A stretch of 64,000 nt of DNA from Ilumatobacteraceae bacterium (lineage in GTDB: Bacteria; Actinomycetota; Acidimicrobiia; Acidimicrobiales; Ilumatobacteraceae): positions 102,530 to 166,529 of the forward strand of contig JAOBWK010000070.1 in assembly GCA_025463305.1 (NCBI GenBank), given 5' to 3'. Numbering within the stretch: position 1 is the first letter of the stretch; each line of letters starts with the position of its first letter. This document shows, one piece after another, positions 1 through 8,777 of the stretch. The notes under the pieces were generated by a model that was not told the DNA's origin, made no database searches, and worked only from the letters and a program-made list of their open reading frames with translations. Both the position numbers and the translations under genes were made by a program.

Positions 1-136
1 AATCAGGCGAGCCGTCGACCGGACCCGCAGATGCCCACGACGGTGAGATTGCGACCAATGCCACGCTCACCACGACCAAGCTGACGACCCGCCGACTGAG
101 CTGGTGACGGCCCACAGAGCACGATGTGTCCTTCAT
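1..136 (-). CDS. Secreted protein, N-terminal part only (runs off the left edge)
   Basis: An ATG at 134-136 (minus strand) is preceded by a strong GGAGG ribosome-binding site seven bases away (144-148). The 45 visible codons encode a typical Sec signal peptide: MKDTSC..., basic residues (RHQLSRR), a hydrophobic core (VVSLVVVSVALVAI), then an Ala-rich region with a likely cleavage after WASA. The mature protein is outside the window, so its function cannot be told. It is divergent from the M23 peptidase gene at 256 and shares the two-copy 31-bp motif between them, which suggests co-regulation with an envelope or transfer role. Confidence 0.7.
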   Translation of the reverse strand, partial: MKDTSCSVGRHQLSRRVVSLVVVSVALVAISPSWASAGPVDGSPD

Positions 137-182
137 TGCTGCACCTCCTGCTATTGCCGGCCGCACTCTGGGGCCGTCACCA

Positions 183-213
183 ACACATGCCTCTGAAATC
201 GCGGTTTCGTGAC
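183..213 (-). promoter_or_regulatory. 31-bp element motif, copy A
   Basis: Read on the minus strand this begins GTCACGAAA, contains the dyad GAAACCGCGATTTC and ends AGGCATGTGT. It matches three other copies in the element in length and in both ends. It ends 46 bases before the start of the leftward secreted-protein gene. Copy B lies only seven bases away in the opposite orientation, so the pair forms a divergent control region. Whether it is an operator or an unusual promoter is not settled. Confidence 0.65.
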
Positions 214-220
214 GGCCGTC

Positions 221-251
221 GTCACGAAACCCGGATTCCGCAGGCATGAGT
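221..251 (+). promoter_or_regulatory. 31-bp element motif, copy B
   Basis: It begins GTCACGAAA and ends AGGCATGAGT, with the degenerate dyad GAAACCCGGATTCC. It ends four bases before the GTG start of the M23 peptidase gene, so that gene has no room for a normal ribosome-binding site and may be translated from a near-leaderless transcript. The same tight spacing is seen at the relaxase gene (copy D). Confidence 0.65.
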
Positions 252-255
252 TGAT

Positions 256-1248
256 GTGACTGTCAAAGCGCCCCTCATCGCCGTCCTTCTCCTCGCCGGC
301 GCACTCCTCGGCATCCCCGTAGTCATCGGCGGAAGCGGCGGACCCAGCGCGGCGGGTTGCGCAGAGCTCGCTGCCATCCTCGACACGATCCGAACCATCG
401 AGTCCGGAAGCGACTACACGATCGCCAAGAACACGGGCGGAGCTTCAGGCGCGTACCAATACATCGACAGCACTTGGAACGACTACGAGGGCTTCGAGTC
501 TGCATATCTCGCGCCGCCCGAGGTCCAGGACGCCCGAGCTGCCACGGATGTCCAAGCCGTCCTCGCGACGTACGGCGACGTCGCCCTCGTCCCGATCATC
601 TGGTACTGGCCGAGGGCCGCCACCGATCCCAGCCAACTCGACGTCATCCCGTACCCGTCAGCCGGCAACCGACTGACGGTGCGCGAATACCAACAGCATT
701 GGCTTGCGGTCTACGCGACCAAGAGCGCTGCGGTCGACGCCGCATCGAGCTGCGCCGGCACGACACCGTCCGAGGATGGCTACGCGCTCTCGATCGATCG
801 CGCCCTCATCACAGCGCGCCCGAAGATGCTCGACGAACCGCACCACGACTACCCCGCCGTCGACCTCCTGGTTCCGGTCGGGTCGCCTGTCTATGCAGGG
901 CGCGGCGGGACCATCACCCGCATCGTCAACTGGCCATACAACTGCTGGGAACTCGGCCGCTGTGACCGGACCTGCGGAGTCGGCGTCTCCATCGACGGCG
1001 ACGACGGCGCGCACTACATCTACTGCCACGGCAGCCGCCTCAACGGGGTGATAGTCGGGGCCACCGTCGCAACCGGCCAGCTGCTCATGTGGTCGGGCAA
1101 CACTGGCCGATCCGGAGCACCGCATCTCCACTTCGAGATTCGCATCGACGGTACGCAGCGATGTCCACAAAGGTTCCTACGTGACATCTACGAAACGGGT
1201 CACGCTCCACCACCACGCTCTCTCGCCAGCACGGGTTGTACCTTCTGA
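256..1248 (+). CDS. Secreted lysozyme-like / M23 metallopeptidase two-domain cell-wall hydrolase
   Basis: This 330-residue protein starts at a GTG four bases after motif copy B. Residues 1-28 are a signal peptide or membrane anchor. Residues about 36-135 resemble transglycosylase-like domains of actinobacterial elements (TIESGSDYT, GASGAYQYIDSTW, then YGDVALVPIIWYWP). Residues about 195-310 are a LytM/M23 peptidase: HHDYPAVD gives the HxxxD zinc motif, YIYCHGS follows, and APHLHFEIR gives the HxH motif. Such proteins locally open peptidoglycan for pili or conjugation machinery, which fits the neighbouring pilus and relaxase genes. The peptidase call is firm; the lysozyme-like half is less certain. 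Confidence 0.85.
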   Translation: MTVKAPLIAVLLLAGALLGIPVVIGGSGGPSAAGCAELAAILDTIRTIESGSDYTIAKNTGGASGAYQYIDSTWNDYEGFESAYLAPPEVQDARAATDVQAVLATYGDVALVPIIWYWPRAATDPSQLDVIPYPSAGNRLTVREYQQHWLAVYATKSAAVDAASSCAGTTPSEDGYALSIDRALITARPKMLDEPHHDYPAVDLLVPVGSPVYAGRGGTITRIVNWPYNCWELGRCDRTCGVGVSIDGDDGAHYIYCHGSRLNGVIVGATVATGQLLMWSGNTGRSGAPHLHFEIRIDGTQRCPQRFLRDIYETGHAPPPRSLASTGCTF

Positions 1249-1271
1249 CCAGGGTCGTGGCGACCGCGACT

Positions 1272-2135
1272 TCACAGCGAGACAGAACTCAAACTGGGTG
1301 CTCCGAGTTCCCGTTTGCAACGGGCCACGACAATTGAGGGCGCGAAGTGTGCACGATGCCTCAGAACTGACAGCTCGGTGTGTGGGAACTGCTCGCCGAC
1401 GATGATGGCTTGCAAAGCGGAGCCGAACGGAGCCCTGACGGGTTCGTCGGCCTTGTCAACCGGGAGATCCCACAGCACGACCACCTGTCGATACTCACTC
1501 TCGGACTCCCAATCGCGATTTTTCGTGAAGTACAGCTCCATCAACCAGCGGCGGTCCGTCTGCAGGTCCGCGATGGCAGTTTCCAGACCGTTGCGCTCGA
1601 TCTCGTCTAGCCACAGGTCGTAGCGCATCGGGCGATCTACGTACCGAATGTTGCCGAAGGTCCACATGTCACCATTGCCATGCCGGGTGCCCTGATCGAC
1701 CGCCAGATTCAAGTCGGCCTTGTCAAACACAACGCAAGCGCCTCGATGGTGATCTGCGTACTGCTCCCACATCCTCGAACGCGCCCAACCACGATGGAAC
1801 AGACCGTCGTCTTCGTCCGAAGGTGTCCGATCGACTGTGTGACAGCCGAGCCGGGCACCGCCCCGAAGCAAGCGGTCAGCTTCACGGCGTTCGTGCTCAA
1901 ATCCTGTCTGCGAAGTCCCGGCGAGCTCGTTCTCGAACACGTTCGGTATCCACTCCTGCTTCTCTCGCGGGTCGTTCGTATAACGGTACGGCGATAGCCA
2001 GAATTCGCCACCGTCGAGCATCAGTGCCAGCTTCTCGGCGGTCGTGTAGTGGAACAGCAAGTCGTCGAACGGATCCGACGGGATCGCGACGTCAAGATCG
2101 CAAAGTTCGCGCACCAGCAATACTCGCACCGTCAC
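1272..2135 (-). CDS. DUF2971 family protein
   Basis: A 287-residue protein with the DUF2971 pattern: LLFHYTTAEKLALML near residues 26-40, GEFWLSPYRYTNDPRE just after, then RSRMWEQYADHHRGACVVFD around 120-140 and YFTKNRDWESESEYRQVVV around 200-220. The biochemical function of the family is not established; members often sit in variable islands and near defence genes. It converges on the M23 gene and is divergent from the nuclease-like pair at 2273, with 137 bases between the starts. The first 20 residues are poorly supported, so a start slightly further in is possible. Confidence 0.8.
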   Translation of the reverse strand: MTVRVLLVRELCDLDVAIPSDPFDDLLFHYTTAEKLALMLDGGEFWLSPYRYTNDPREKQEWIPNVFENELAGTSQTGFEHERREADRLLRGGARLGCHTVDRTPSDEDDGLFHRGWARSRMWEQYADHHRGACVVFDKADLNLAVDQGTRHGNGDMWTFGNIRYVDRPMRYDLWLDEIERNGLETAIADLQTDRRWLMELYFTKNRDWESESEYRQVVVLWDLPVDKADEPVRAPFGSALQAIIVGEQFPHTELSVLRHRAHFAPSIVVARCKRELGAPSLSSVSL

Positions 2136-2272
2136 GCGACGCCTGCGTACACGGCGGCGTCGTCTCGACGCTCCATCAGGCCGCAGACTCTATGGGGCGT
2201 CGAACGAGGGGCGTGGACGTCCGCAGATGTATGCGACAATCAAGATGCCCGCATCGATGGGGCGACTCCGCG

Positions 2273-2974
2273 ATGACTACGTTCCTCGATCTGCGCAACC
2301 TGATGTTCCATGCCATCCGAGGCACGTTCACTGATCAGCAGCAGTTGCCGGTGCCTCAACGCCGGTATGACGTCGGCGAGACAACGCTCGTTGGCCGCAT
2401 GGCAATACATGGTGACCGATATTTGCAGATGCATCGCGAGCGATTCGACCCGACGATGACGATTGATGTCGAGTACTCACTAGCGGGCGACTATCGGAAC
2501 AAGCGCTTTCCACACTGGGTCGACGAGGATCGCCGCCGACTCGACCTGAATATTCATAGCCGCGGAGATCCAACTGGCAACCTGCTCTGTGTAGAGGTCA
2601 AACGCGCTGAGGGGGTGCGACCACCGGGAGACGATTACGACGCGATCGATGCGGTGCACGTCACTGTCATGACTGGCCCCGACGTGCCCGCGTGGGATCC
2701 ACCGTTCTACGGATATCGAGTTGGTGCCGTCGTAACCCTGCAAGGTCGCGAGAAAGAGGCCTCGGTGTGGTGGCTTCATTGCGCCGCTGAGAGCGCGCAC
2801 CACCCCGCACACCGGGTCGGCATGGTTGAGCACTGGCGCACAACACCGCTCGATGATGACGTGCGGGACCGATGGGGTCCTGACGATTGGGACGCCGGTG
2901 AACCTGGCCCAATCCCAAACGGACTTCACATTGCCAACGAATGGTTCGCCGACTTGAACGGCGTAGAACCGTGA
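2273..2974 (+). CDS. PD-(D/E)XK nuclease-like protein (module gene 1)
   Basis: A 233-residue protein. Residues 88-111 read as a nuclease core: RRLDLNIHSRG, a short turn, then NLLCVEVKRA, giving Asp91 and Glu108-x-Lys110. This resembles restriction-endonuclease-like families whose pattern is RpDiiihkRg...Nllv(i/v)E(i/v)K, including the later Tyr-x-x-Gly strand (YGYRVGAVVTL, 146-156). Its stop overlaps the GTG start of the next gene by four bases (GTGA), so the two are probably translated together. It has no recognised DNA-binding domain. The fold is inferred from motifs only; the substrate is unknown. Confidence 0.6.
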   Translation: MTTFLDLRNLMFHAIRGTFTDQQQLPVPQRRYDVGETTLVGRMAIHGDRYLQMHRERFDPTMTIDVEYSLAGDYRNKRFPHWVDEDRRRLDLNIHSRGDPTGNLLCVEVKRAEGVRPPGDDYDAIDAVHVTVMTGPDVPAWDPPFYGYRVGAVVTLQGREKEASVWWLHCAAESAHHPAHRVGMVEHWRTTPLDDDVRDRWGPDDWDAGEPGPIPNGLHIANEWFADLNGVEP

Positions 2975-4293
2975 CGCGACTTGTTGTGTGGGCGCTTGAT
3001 GACGACGTGATCGGCGCGGGAGATGACGGGCTCGAGAAGCCGTACAGGACGGTGATCGTTCGAGCGGGCGAAAGGCCCGCCGTATCAAGCGTGGCACTGT
3101 GCATCGGGTTTGAAGAGCGGACACATCTGCCAGCCCTGTTTGCAGTCGCCAAGGTCCGCAATGCGCAACGCGTCGCGACGAATCGCTTAAGGGTCCGGCT
3201 TGAGCCATTCGAACTCCTCCACGAACCGGTCCTACTCGACGACCTCGCCCGAATTACAGATGATCGGGCGAGAGCGGCCGTTACCGACGCAGGCCGGCCA
3301 GGAACGGTCGCGATCCCTCTAACTGAGCGCACCTCTGGTCTACTCCGAGAACATCTCCGGACCGCCCAGCCAGATATCTCCGAGATCGTGGAGCGACTCG
3401 TGGCGGAGAACGCAATAGTCGTTCAGGGCAACGAAGGAGAGCGCATTCGCGAGGAACGAGATGCCGTGCAGCTGGCTGCGATTCTCGCTGGCATGCCTGA
3501 TGCTCTGGAGATCACAACGGCGAACAGGTCACCCGATGCCACTGGCATCGCATTCGCTGTCGCGCTCAATCCATACTTCCTCTTGGACACTGAGGACGAC
3601 CTTATAGCGTCTGACCTACTCGCATTTGACGGCAACGGAACTCTGACCCGCATCGCAGGTTCTGCCTCTCGGATCGACGATGCGACGACCACGTTGACCA
3701 TCATCAATGTGAATCGCAAGCCGCTGGAGCACGTGCTCGGGGTTGATCTCGTTTACTACGATCACGCGAGAAAGAGCACATCGCTTGTCCAGTACAAGCG
3801 GCTTCGACGGGTCACCGAAGAACTTGACGAGGGAAAGCAGCGGTCCGACTGGGTGTACTCGGACGAAGCCGATCTGCGCAAGCAGCTCAAACTCATGGCT
3901 GCCGCATCAACGGTCCGGCCACCGGCGACAGCGGTTGCCGACTGGCGGCTCGGCCATTCTCCGTTCTTCTATAAGTTCGTCCGCGCAGAGGACTTCGCTC
4001 CGAACGACAACGTCACGCTGAGAGGGATGTACGTCCCAGCGGAATTTCTCCGCGTTGGCATCGAGGAAGGCCATTTCAGATCGGGACCTCGCGGCGGCTT
4101 CCGGGTGTCATACGACAATACGCCGCACATGACGAGAGATACCTTTACTCAGTTAGTGAGGACCGGGTGGCTGGGCTCAAGCTCGTCGGACCCGAATATA
4201 GCCGTCGAGCTAGTTGCCGAACTTGCGGGCGATCACGAGGTAGTCCTCGCCATCAGGCAGTCGAAGTTACCAAAGCCTCGAACAACTCCATAG
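2971..4293 (+). CDS. Unknown protein with a QxK-type nuclease-like motif (module gene 2)
   Basis: Starting at the GTG that overlaps the preceding stop, this encodes 440 residues. I do not recognise the family. Residues 253-279 (EHVLGVDLVYYDH, then SLVQYKRL) have the Asp...Gln-x-Lys arrangement of Mrr-like PD-(D/E)XK enzymes, with Asp259 and Gln274-Tyr-Lys276. The first 150 residues are alpha/beta and Arg-rich without a clear domain; the C-terminal 130 are also unassigned. Tight coupling to another nuclease-like protein suggests that the two work as one complex, perhaps a defence or element-competition module. Confidence 0.5.
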   Translation: MTRLVVWALDDDVIGAGDDGLEKPYRTVIVRAGERPAVSSVALCIGFEERTHLPALFAVAKVRNAQRVATNRLRVRLEPFELLHEPVLLDDLARITDDRARAAVTDAGRPGTVAIPLTERTSGLLREHLRTAQPDISEIVERLVAENAIVVQGNEGERIREERDAVQLAAILAGMPDALEITTANRSPDATGIAFAVALNPYFLLDTEDDLIASDLLAFDGNGTLTRIAGSASRIDDATTTLTIINVNRKPLEHVLGVDLVYYDHARKSTSLVQYKRLRRVTEELDEGKQRSDWVYSDEADLRKQLKLMAAASTVRPPATAVADWRLGHSPFFYKFVRAEDFAPNDNVTLRGMYVPAEFLRVGIEEGHFRSGPRGGFRVSYDNTPHMTRDTFTQLVRTGWLGSSSSDPNIAVELVAELAGDHEVVLAIRQSKLPKPRTTP

Positions 4294-4426
4294 GGAGTGA
4301 AATTGCTCTGCCTCCGTCTGGCAGCACAGTTCGAAGCCGCAACTGGCGAACCGCGACGCTGCGACCTCCGAATCCTGGCTGACCCAGCGCGAGGTCTAGG
4401 ACACCTCCTCCGCCTCACCCAGCGCA
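4294..4426. other. Convergent intergenic region
   Basis: This lies between the stop of the nuclease-like pair and the stop of the pilus operon. It holds only a weak short inverted repeat near 4,285-4,301 (ACTCC/GGAGT) that might help termination. I see no gene. Confidence 0.4.
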
Positions 4427-7414
4427 TCAGAGCATGCGTCTACCTGGTCCGTCGCCACCCACCCGGCGAGCGATCTCGTCGAACGATTGATAGTCATCGC
4501 CCTCGGTGACGTCGACTGCCCTAGCCGCACTCGCTGCGGCGTGCGCGGCCTCCAGCGGCTCCTCTCGTTCATTATGGATGTCGACGCACCGGCGGGCGAT
4601 TGCTTTGACCGTTTCGGCGATCAACGTGGCGGTGCCGTCGCTGTAGGCCCACGAGTAGCCCGTCGCTGCGCGGAACGGAGGCCCGTCGACGAGTTCCAAC
4701 GCCTGGTCCAGGAGCGCGATGGCCTCTTCCGCAGGTTGACCATCGGCACGTCGTGCCAACGCAACGAAGCGGTCCCAGTCGGTGATTACGCGAGGTGACA
4801 GCCGGTAGACGTACTGATTGTCTCGGCCAAGCGGAAACAGCATCTCGCCGTCGGACCCGGTGCCCAGCTTTCTGCGGAGACTCGCCATCGCGTTGGTGAT
4901 CGTTCGGTCAGCTGCGCCCTTCGGCCAGACCATGGTCGCGATGGTGTCCGAGTTCTCGCCATTGCGATGGAAGGCGAGGTAGATCGCGAGGTGGAGTTCT
5001 GTCGGTGTGAGCGGCTGCTTGGTACCCGAGCTGCGCACCTGGCCGAGCACCTTCAGCTCGACGTCCCAATCGTGCTCCGCGTCGGCCACCGATTCGGGAC
5101 CTACATCCTCAGTAGTGGCCATCATCTGATTCCGGGAGAAGTGGTCCGCAAGAACCAGCTCAAGTTGAGGGGACTCGACCTCCTCGTCCGCATCAATCTC
5201 GTCTTCCTCTGGTTTTGGTGGAGGCACGATTTCGCTGATCGCCGAGAGCAACGACGAAGTGAGAACAGCGGGCTCGAGCACGAGCCCGAGAGGTCGGATC
5301 GTGACTGCGTCCGCTGAGAAGTCGAGCTGCCATTCGATTGAGGGCTGCGCGCCAGCAACGACGACAACGGCGCCGAGGTCTCCGTTGGCGAGGCCGATGA
5401 GTGTGGCAACGTCATCGGCCGACTCCGCTGTCGGGTCGATGACGATGATCACCGGTTCGTGCCCGTCCTGGGCGCGCGACCGGGCTCGGATCGCGAAGAG
5501 CGATGTGAGACGGCGATGTGCGAGCAGGGCGCCGGCGGATTCACTCCGGTCTCGAAGCCAACCAATCGCCTCCGACGCCTCGCATTGACGGGCGTGCTCC
5601 GGCTCACCCGGAAGGCGGCCGGCCCCGACGACGAGGACCGTGGGCGTGTCAGCGAAAGCGCTGCAGGCCAGTTCTGTCGACATCGATCGCATGACCGCTG
5701 CAACGATCTCGGCGTCGCCGGTCACGGCCAACGCACCGCAGCTTTCGAGATTGAGAAGTACGTCGACCCCGCCGTGGCGACCGATGGTGACCAGACACGG
5801 ACACGGGTTCGGATTGTCCGGCGCTGAGCGTTCGATCGAGCGCTCAAGCGTCCACGACCAGCCGCCGTCAGGTGACAGCCAGGGATCAGGCGAGTCTGTG
5901 CAGGGGGTGTCCCACACCAACTCGATCTGATCGCCGGCGAGACGCAAAAATCGAGGGACGGGCGTCGGTTCGCCCGGTCGAGGTCGGAGGCGGCCAGCCA
6001 CTGTTCGGAGAGCCCGGGCTGCCCAGTCGACAGCGGAGAGATTGTCGGTTTCACGAAGCGCCACTCCGAGGTCGACGGCGCGTTTGCTCGGTCGTTGCAA
6101 TCGGTCCGCAAGTGGGAGTCGCCGACGGCGTCGTACGACGAGGCCGAGAAGCGCGGCCGCAAGGCCCGCACCCCCGGTCCAGCCGATCAATTGAGCGAGA
6201 GATGGTCCGACTTCTTCGTCCGCGACGTGAGACCCGTTGATGTTCACAATGGAAGCGGTGGACGTGGCGACGGGCACCGCCACGGTCGGTTGCGCGACTG
6301 GAGGAGCCAACGAGGTTGTCGCCGTTGACGGCGAAGGCTCAGTGACCTGGCTCTCCGACGGTTCGACTGGAACCACGACGAGGGGGGTAGTCGGCGGGGT
6401 GGTGGCGCCCGGTGCCGCTGGCGCAGGCACCACGACGATGGGCGCAGTAGACACCGTGGTGGTGTCCGGCGCCCCCGGCGCGGTCGGCGCACTCGCAGTT
6501 GGCAGAGCAGCCGGCGACCCGACGGCGGTCGGTGGAAGCGTGATGAGTTGGCCGGCGAAGATGAGGTTCGGATCCGAGAGGCCGGGGTTCGCTTCGACAG
6601 TGGCCCACACGAGATCCGCCGTCGCGTGTCCGTAGTGGCGGTCGACTATGTCCCACAGCGTGTCACCGCGCCCGACGGTCACTACCGCCCACGTCGCCTC
6701 GCCCCGCACGTCTGCAGCGACTGGCGGTGGCTCGATGAAAGCCTCCTCGTCGGGTAGGGCGATTGTCCAGCCAACAACGATCAGGTTCGGATCGCCGATT
6801 TGGGGATTGGCGTCCAGGACGTCTTGTAGCAGCTGCGTGTCGAACCGCCCGTAGCGAGCAGCGATGATCTGGCTGAGCGTCTCGCCCCTACGAACCAAGT
6901 GTGCATCCGGCGGGTCCGCCTCGGCTGCCGCATTCGTCGGAATTCCAAAGCCCTGGAACTCTCCACGAAGCGCGACCATCGGAACCGAGGCGCTGCTGTC
7001 GACGACCAACGAGGTCGATGCGGGCGCGGCCGTGGCGCCAGCGGGTAGGGCATGGAGCGATGATGCTGTGATCGTCGCGACCGTGGCCAGTTCGAGAAGT
7101 CGACGTCGAAGCGCCGGCAGCGCGACCGCTCCAACCAGTCGATGCAGCCAGCGATGGACTCGGGGCATTCGAGCTGTGGCGGCGATCTCGGCGAGGAGTG
7201 CCCCGAATGAAACGATCGCCACGTAGGTCGCGAGACCAAGTCCGAGCCACCGAGCGATCTCGGCGAAGGCGTCGACCGGATCCGATCTGTCCAGCCATCC
7301 GGCGAGATCGCTCGTGTCCAGTCGCTGCGGACTGAGTCGACCTGCGCCGACGAAGCCCGCGATTGCAGCAACGGATGCACCGGTGAACATGGCGGGACGG
7401 ACCAGGCGACGCAT
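4427..7414 (-). CDS. Membrane protein with two LysM domains and a C-terminal winged-helix/BTAD regulator
   Basis: A 995-residue protein starting at an ATG behind GGAGG. Hydrophobic segments lie near residues 5-25, 55-80 and 95-125. LysM1 is about 172-221 (VRRGETLSQIIAARYG) and LysM2 about 244-294 (VGRGDTLWDIVDRHYG). A Pro/Thr-rich linker (about 295-400) leads to another membrane segment (IGWTGGAGLAAALLGLVV) and a basic stop. The C-terminal part has a winged-helix region (LTPTELHLAIYLAFHRN...SLRRKLG) and a BTAD-type helical domain (ALLDQALELVDGPPF). BTAD domains occur in SARP-type activators. Here the combination could link wall or pilus state to transcription. It is the last gene of the pilus operon. 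Confidence 0.8.
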   Translation of the reverse strand: MRRLVRPAMFTGASVAAIAGFVGAGRLSPQRLDTSDLAGWLDRSDPVDAFAEIARWLGLGLATYVAIVSFGALLAEIAATARMPRVHRWLHRLVGAVALPALRRRLLELATVATITASSLHALPAGATAAPASTSLVVDSSASVPMVALRGEFQGFGIPTNAAAEADPPDAHLVRRGETLSQIIAARYGRFDTQLLQDVLDANPQIGDPNLIVVGWTIALPDEEAFIEPPPVAADVRGEATWAVVTVGRGDTLWDIVDRHYGHATADLVWATVEANPGLSDPNLIFAGQLITLPPTAVGSPAALPTASAPTAPGAPDTTTVSTAPIVVVPAPAAPGATTPPTTPLVVVPVEPSESQVTEPSPSTATTSLAPPVAQPTVAVPVATSTASIVNINGSHVADEEVGPSLAQLIGWTGGAGLAAALLGLVVRRRRRLPLADRLQRPSKRAVDLGVALRETDNLSAVDWAARALRTVAGRLRPRPGEPTPVPRFLRLAGDQIELVWDTPCTDSPDPWLSPDGGWSWTLERSIERSAPDNPNPCPCLVTIGRHGGVDVLLNLESCGALAVTGDAEIVAAVMRSMSTELACSAFADTPTVLVVGAGRLPGEPEHARQCEASEAIGWLRDRSESAGALLAHRRLTSLFAIRARSRAQDGHEPVIIVIDPTAESADDVATLIGLANGDLGAVVVVAGAQPSIEWQLDFSADAVTIRPLGLVLEPAVLTSSLLSAISEIVPPPKPEEDEIDADEEVESPQLELVLADHFSRNQMMATTEDVGPESVADAEHDWDVELKVLGQVRSSGTKQPLTPTELHLAIYLAFHRNGENSDTIATMVWPKGAADRTITNAMASLRRKLGTGSDGEMLFPLGRDNQYVYRLSPRVITDWDRFVALARRADGQPAEEAIALLDQALELVDGPPFRAATGYSWAYSDGTATLIAETVKAIARRCVDIHNEREEPLEAAHAAASAARAVDVTEGDDYQSFDEIARRVGGDGPGRRML

Positions 7415-7953
7415 CACGACCTCCTCAAGAGTTCGGCGGCGACTACAAAGATCGAGGCTCCAGCGAGTGCCGGGCCGAAGGGTACGAGACGATCTCGAGC
7501 TCGCAGAAGGACGCACGCCCCTGCGTGCGCCACAGCCGCGAGCAGGTACGCGGGGAGCACGAGCGGGACGGCGACGATGCCGATCCCGGCACCCAGGAGG
7601 ACGCCGAACTTGACGTCGCCGAATCCGAGTCCATCAGGTCGAGCCGAGTGCGCGACGAGCAACGGGAGACCGAGGAGAAGGGCTCCGAGCAGTGCACCGT
7701 CCAGCCTCCCGGCTCGGAGCGCCAACCCGAGCACCAGAAGGATCGATGGCAGGATGATTACATTGAGCAGACGCCGTGTGCGCATGTCGATCGCTGCCGC
7801 GACGATCGCCGCAATACCCCACGCGACGATGAGTGCACCGACAGAACCATGCGATGGCCACGCCGCGACGATCACGAGTGCTGTGGCAAGCACCGCTGCC
7901 GCGTACACGTGGGATCTGTGGCGCTCGCGGCGAGGAAGAAGGGCGATGGTCAT
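7414..7953 (-). CDS. Prepilin peptidase, A24 family (TadV/CpaA-like)
   Basis: A 179-residue polytopic membrane protein. It has the two aspartate sites of the A24 family: AAIDMRTRRLLN near residue 56 and GLGFGDVKFG near residue 112 (GxGDxK). It would cleave the leader of the pilin and pseudopilins of this operon at the cytoplasmic face of the membrane. Its length suits the short CpaA/TadV type without the methylase domain. Its stop overlaps the ATG of the LysM-BTAD gene (TGATG), and its own start overlaps the upstream stop (ATGA). Confidence 0.85.
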   Translation of the reverse strand: MTIALLPRRERHRSHVYAAAVLATALVIVAAWPSHGSVGALIVAWGIAAIVAAAIDMRTRRLLNVIILPSILLVLGLALRAGRLDGALLGALLLGLPLLVAHSARPDGLGFGDVKFGVLLGAGIGIVAVPLVLPAYLLAAVAHAGACVLLRARDRLVPFGPALAGASIFVVAAELLRRS

Positions 7954-8777
7954 CCGGTGAGCTCCCCGCGGTACTCATCGACCGGATACGGCTGCGCAGG
8001 TGCTGTCAGTGGTACAGGACCCAAGGGGAAGGTGCCCATGTCGGCTCCGTCGTACGACAGGTCCCAACTTCCGGCCCATACCGAAGTGAGCACCACCGAG
8101 TACTGACCAGCCGTTTGCGGCGTCCACGTCACCGAGGGCGCATTCTGCGATCCGCACGACGTGCTTGTCTCGGCGACGCCGTCGGCACCATTCATCTCCC
8201 ATCCGACCTCGACGACCTGCACGGCACCGGACGCTGTCCAGCCGCGCAGGGTCACGGCGGTACCCACGGGCCCAGGATCGGCGCACCACAACCATGAGGC
8301 GAGTCCGGTCAGTCCGCCGATCGCAAGCGATGGACTGACGTCTGGCTGAAGAGTCATCGCGCTCGTCTTTGCATCAACGAATTCGGCCATCGTCGGTGGA
8401 GGAAGGGGCGGCGGGGGCGGCGGGTCGCCCGGCCACGTACACACGTAGCGCAGGTAGAGCTGCTCGAGGGTTGCGGCGTTGCTCAAGGTGATCGCGTATC
8501 CGACACCGATTTCGGTGACTCCTGCGACAGAGCGCGTGCAGCCGTGGCCGCGAGCTATCAACTCGTTGACGTTCAACGGGATTCTGCGCCACTCGAGCGG
8601 CAGGTCGACGCTCAACCGGACGGTGATCGGTGGCTGAGGGGAGGCGACGAGCGTGCACTGCAGGAGCCCGCTGACCGGATCCAATATGCAGGTCCGGTCA
8701 TCCGCGTACGAGCGCGCGCCGATAGCTAGGCCGCCGATAAGAGTCGCGGCGACAACGAGCGCAGCACGTCGAATCAC
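7950..8777 (-). CDS. Secreted protein of the pilus operon, unknown function
   Basis: The GTG at 8777 is chosen because GGAGGT lies six bases before it; a longer reading to 8819 has no such site. The 275-residue product has a signal peptide (RRAALVVAATLIGGLAIGA), several Cys residues, a Pro-rich stretch (PPPPPPLPPP) and a C-terminal beta-rich part resembling an Ig/PKD-like fold (VTWTPQTAGQYSVVLTS). I do not recognise a family. Its place between the lipoprotein and the prepilin peptidase suggests an outer or wall-associated pilus assembly part. Confidence 0.7.
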   Translation of the reverse strand: MIRRAALVVAATLIGGLAIGARSYADDRTCILDPVSGLLQCTLVASPQPPITVRLSVDLPLEWRRIPLNVNELIARGHGCTRSVAGVTEIGVGYAITLSNAATLEQLYLRYVCTWPGDPPPPPPLPPPTMAEFVDAKTSAMTLQPDVSPSLAIGGLTGLASWLWCADPGPVGTAVTLRGWTASGAVQVVEVGWEMNGADGVAETSTSCGSQNAPSVTWTPQTAGQYSVVLTSVWAGSWDLSYDGADMGTFPLGPVPLTAPAQPYPVDEYRGELTG

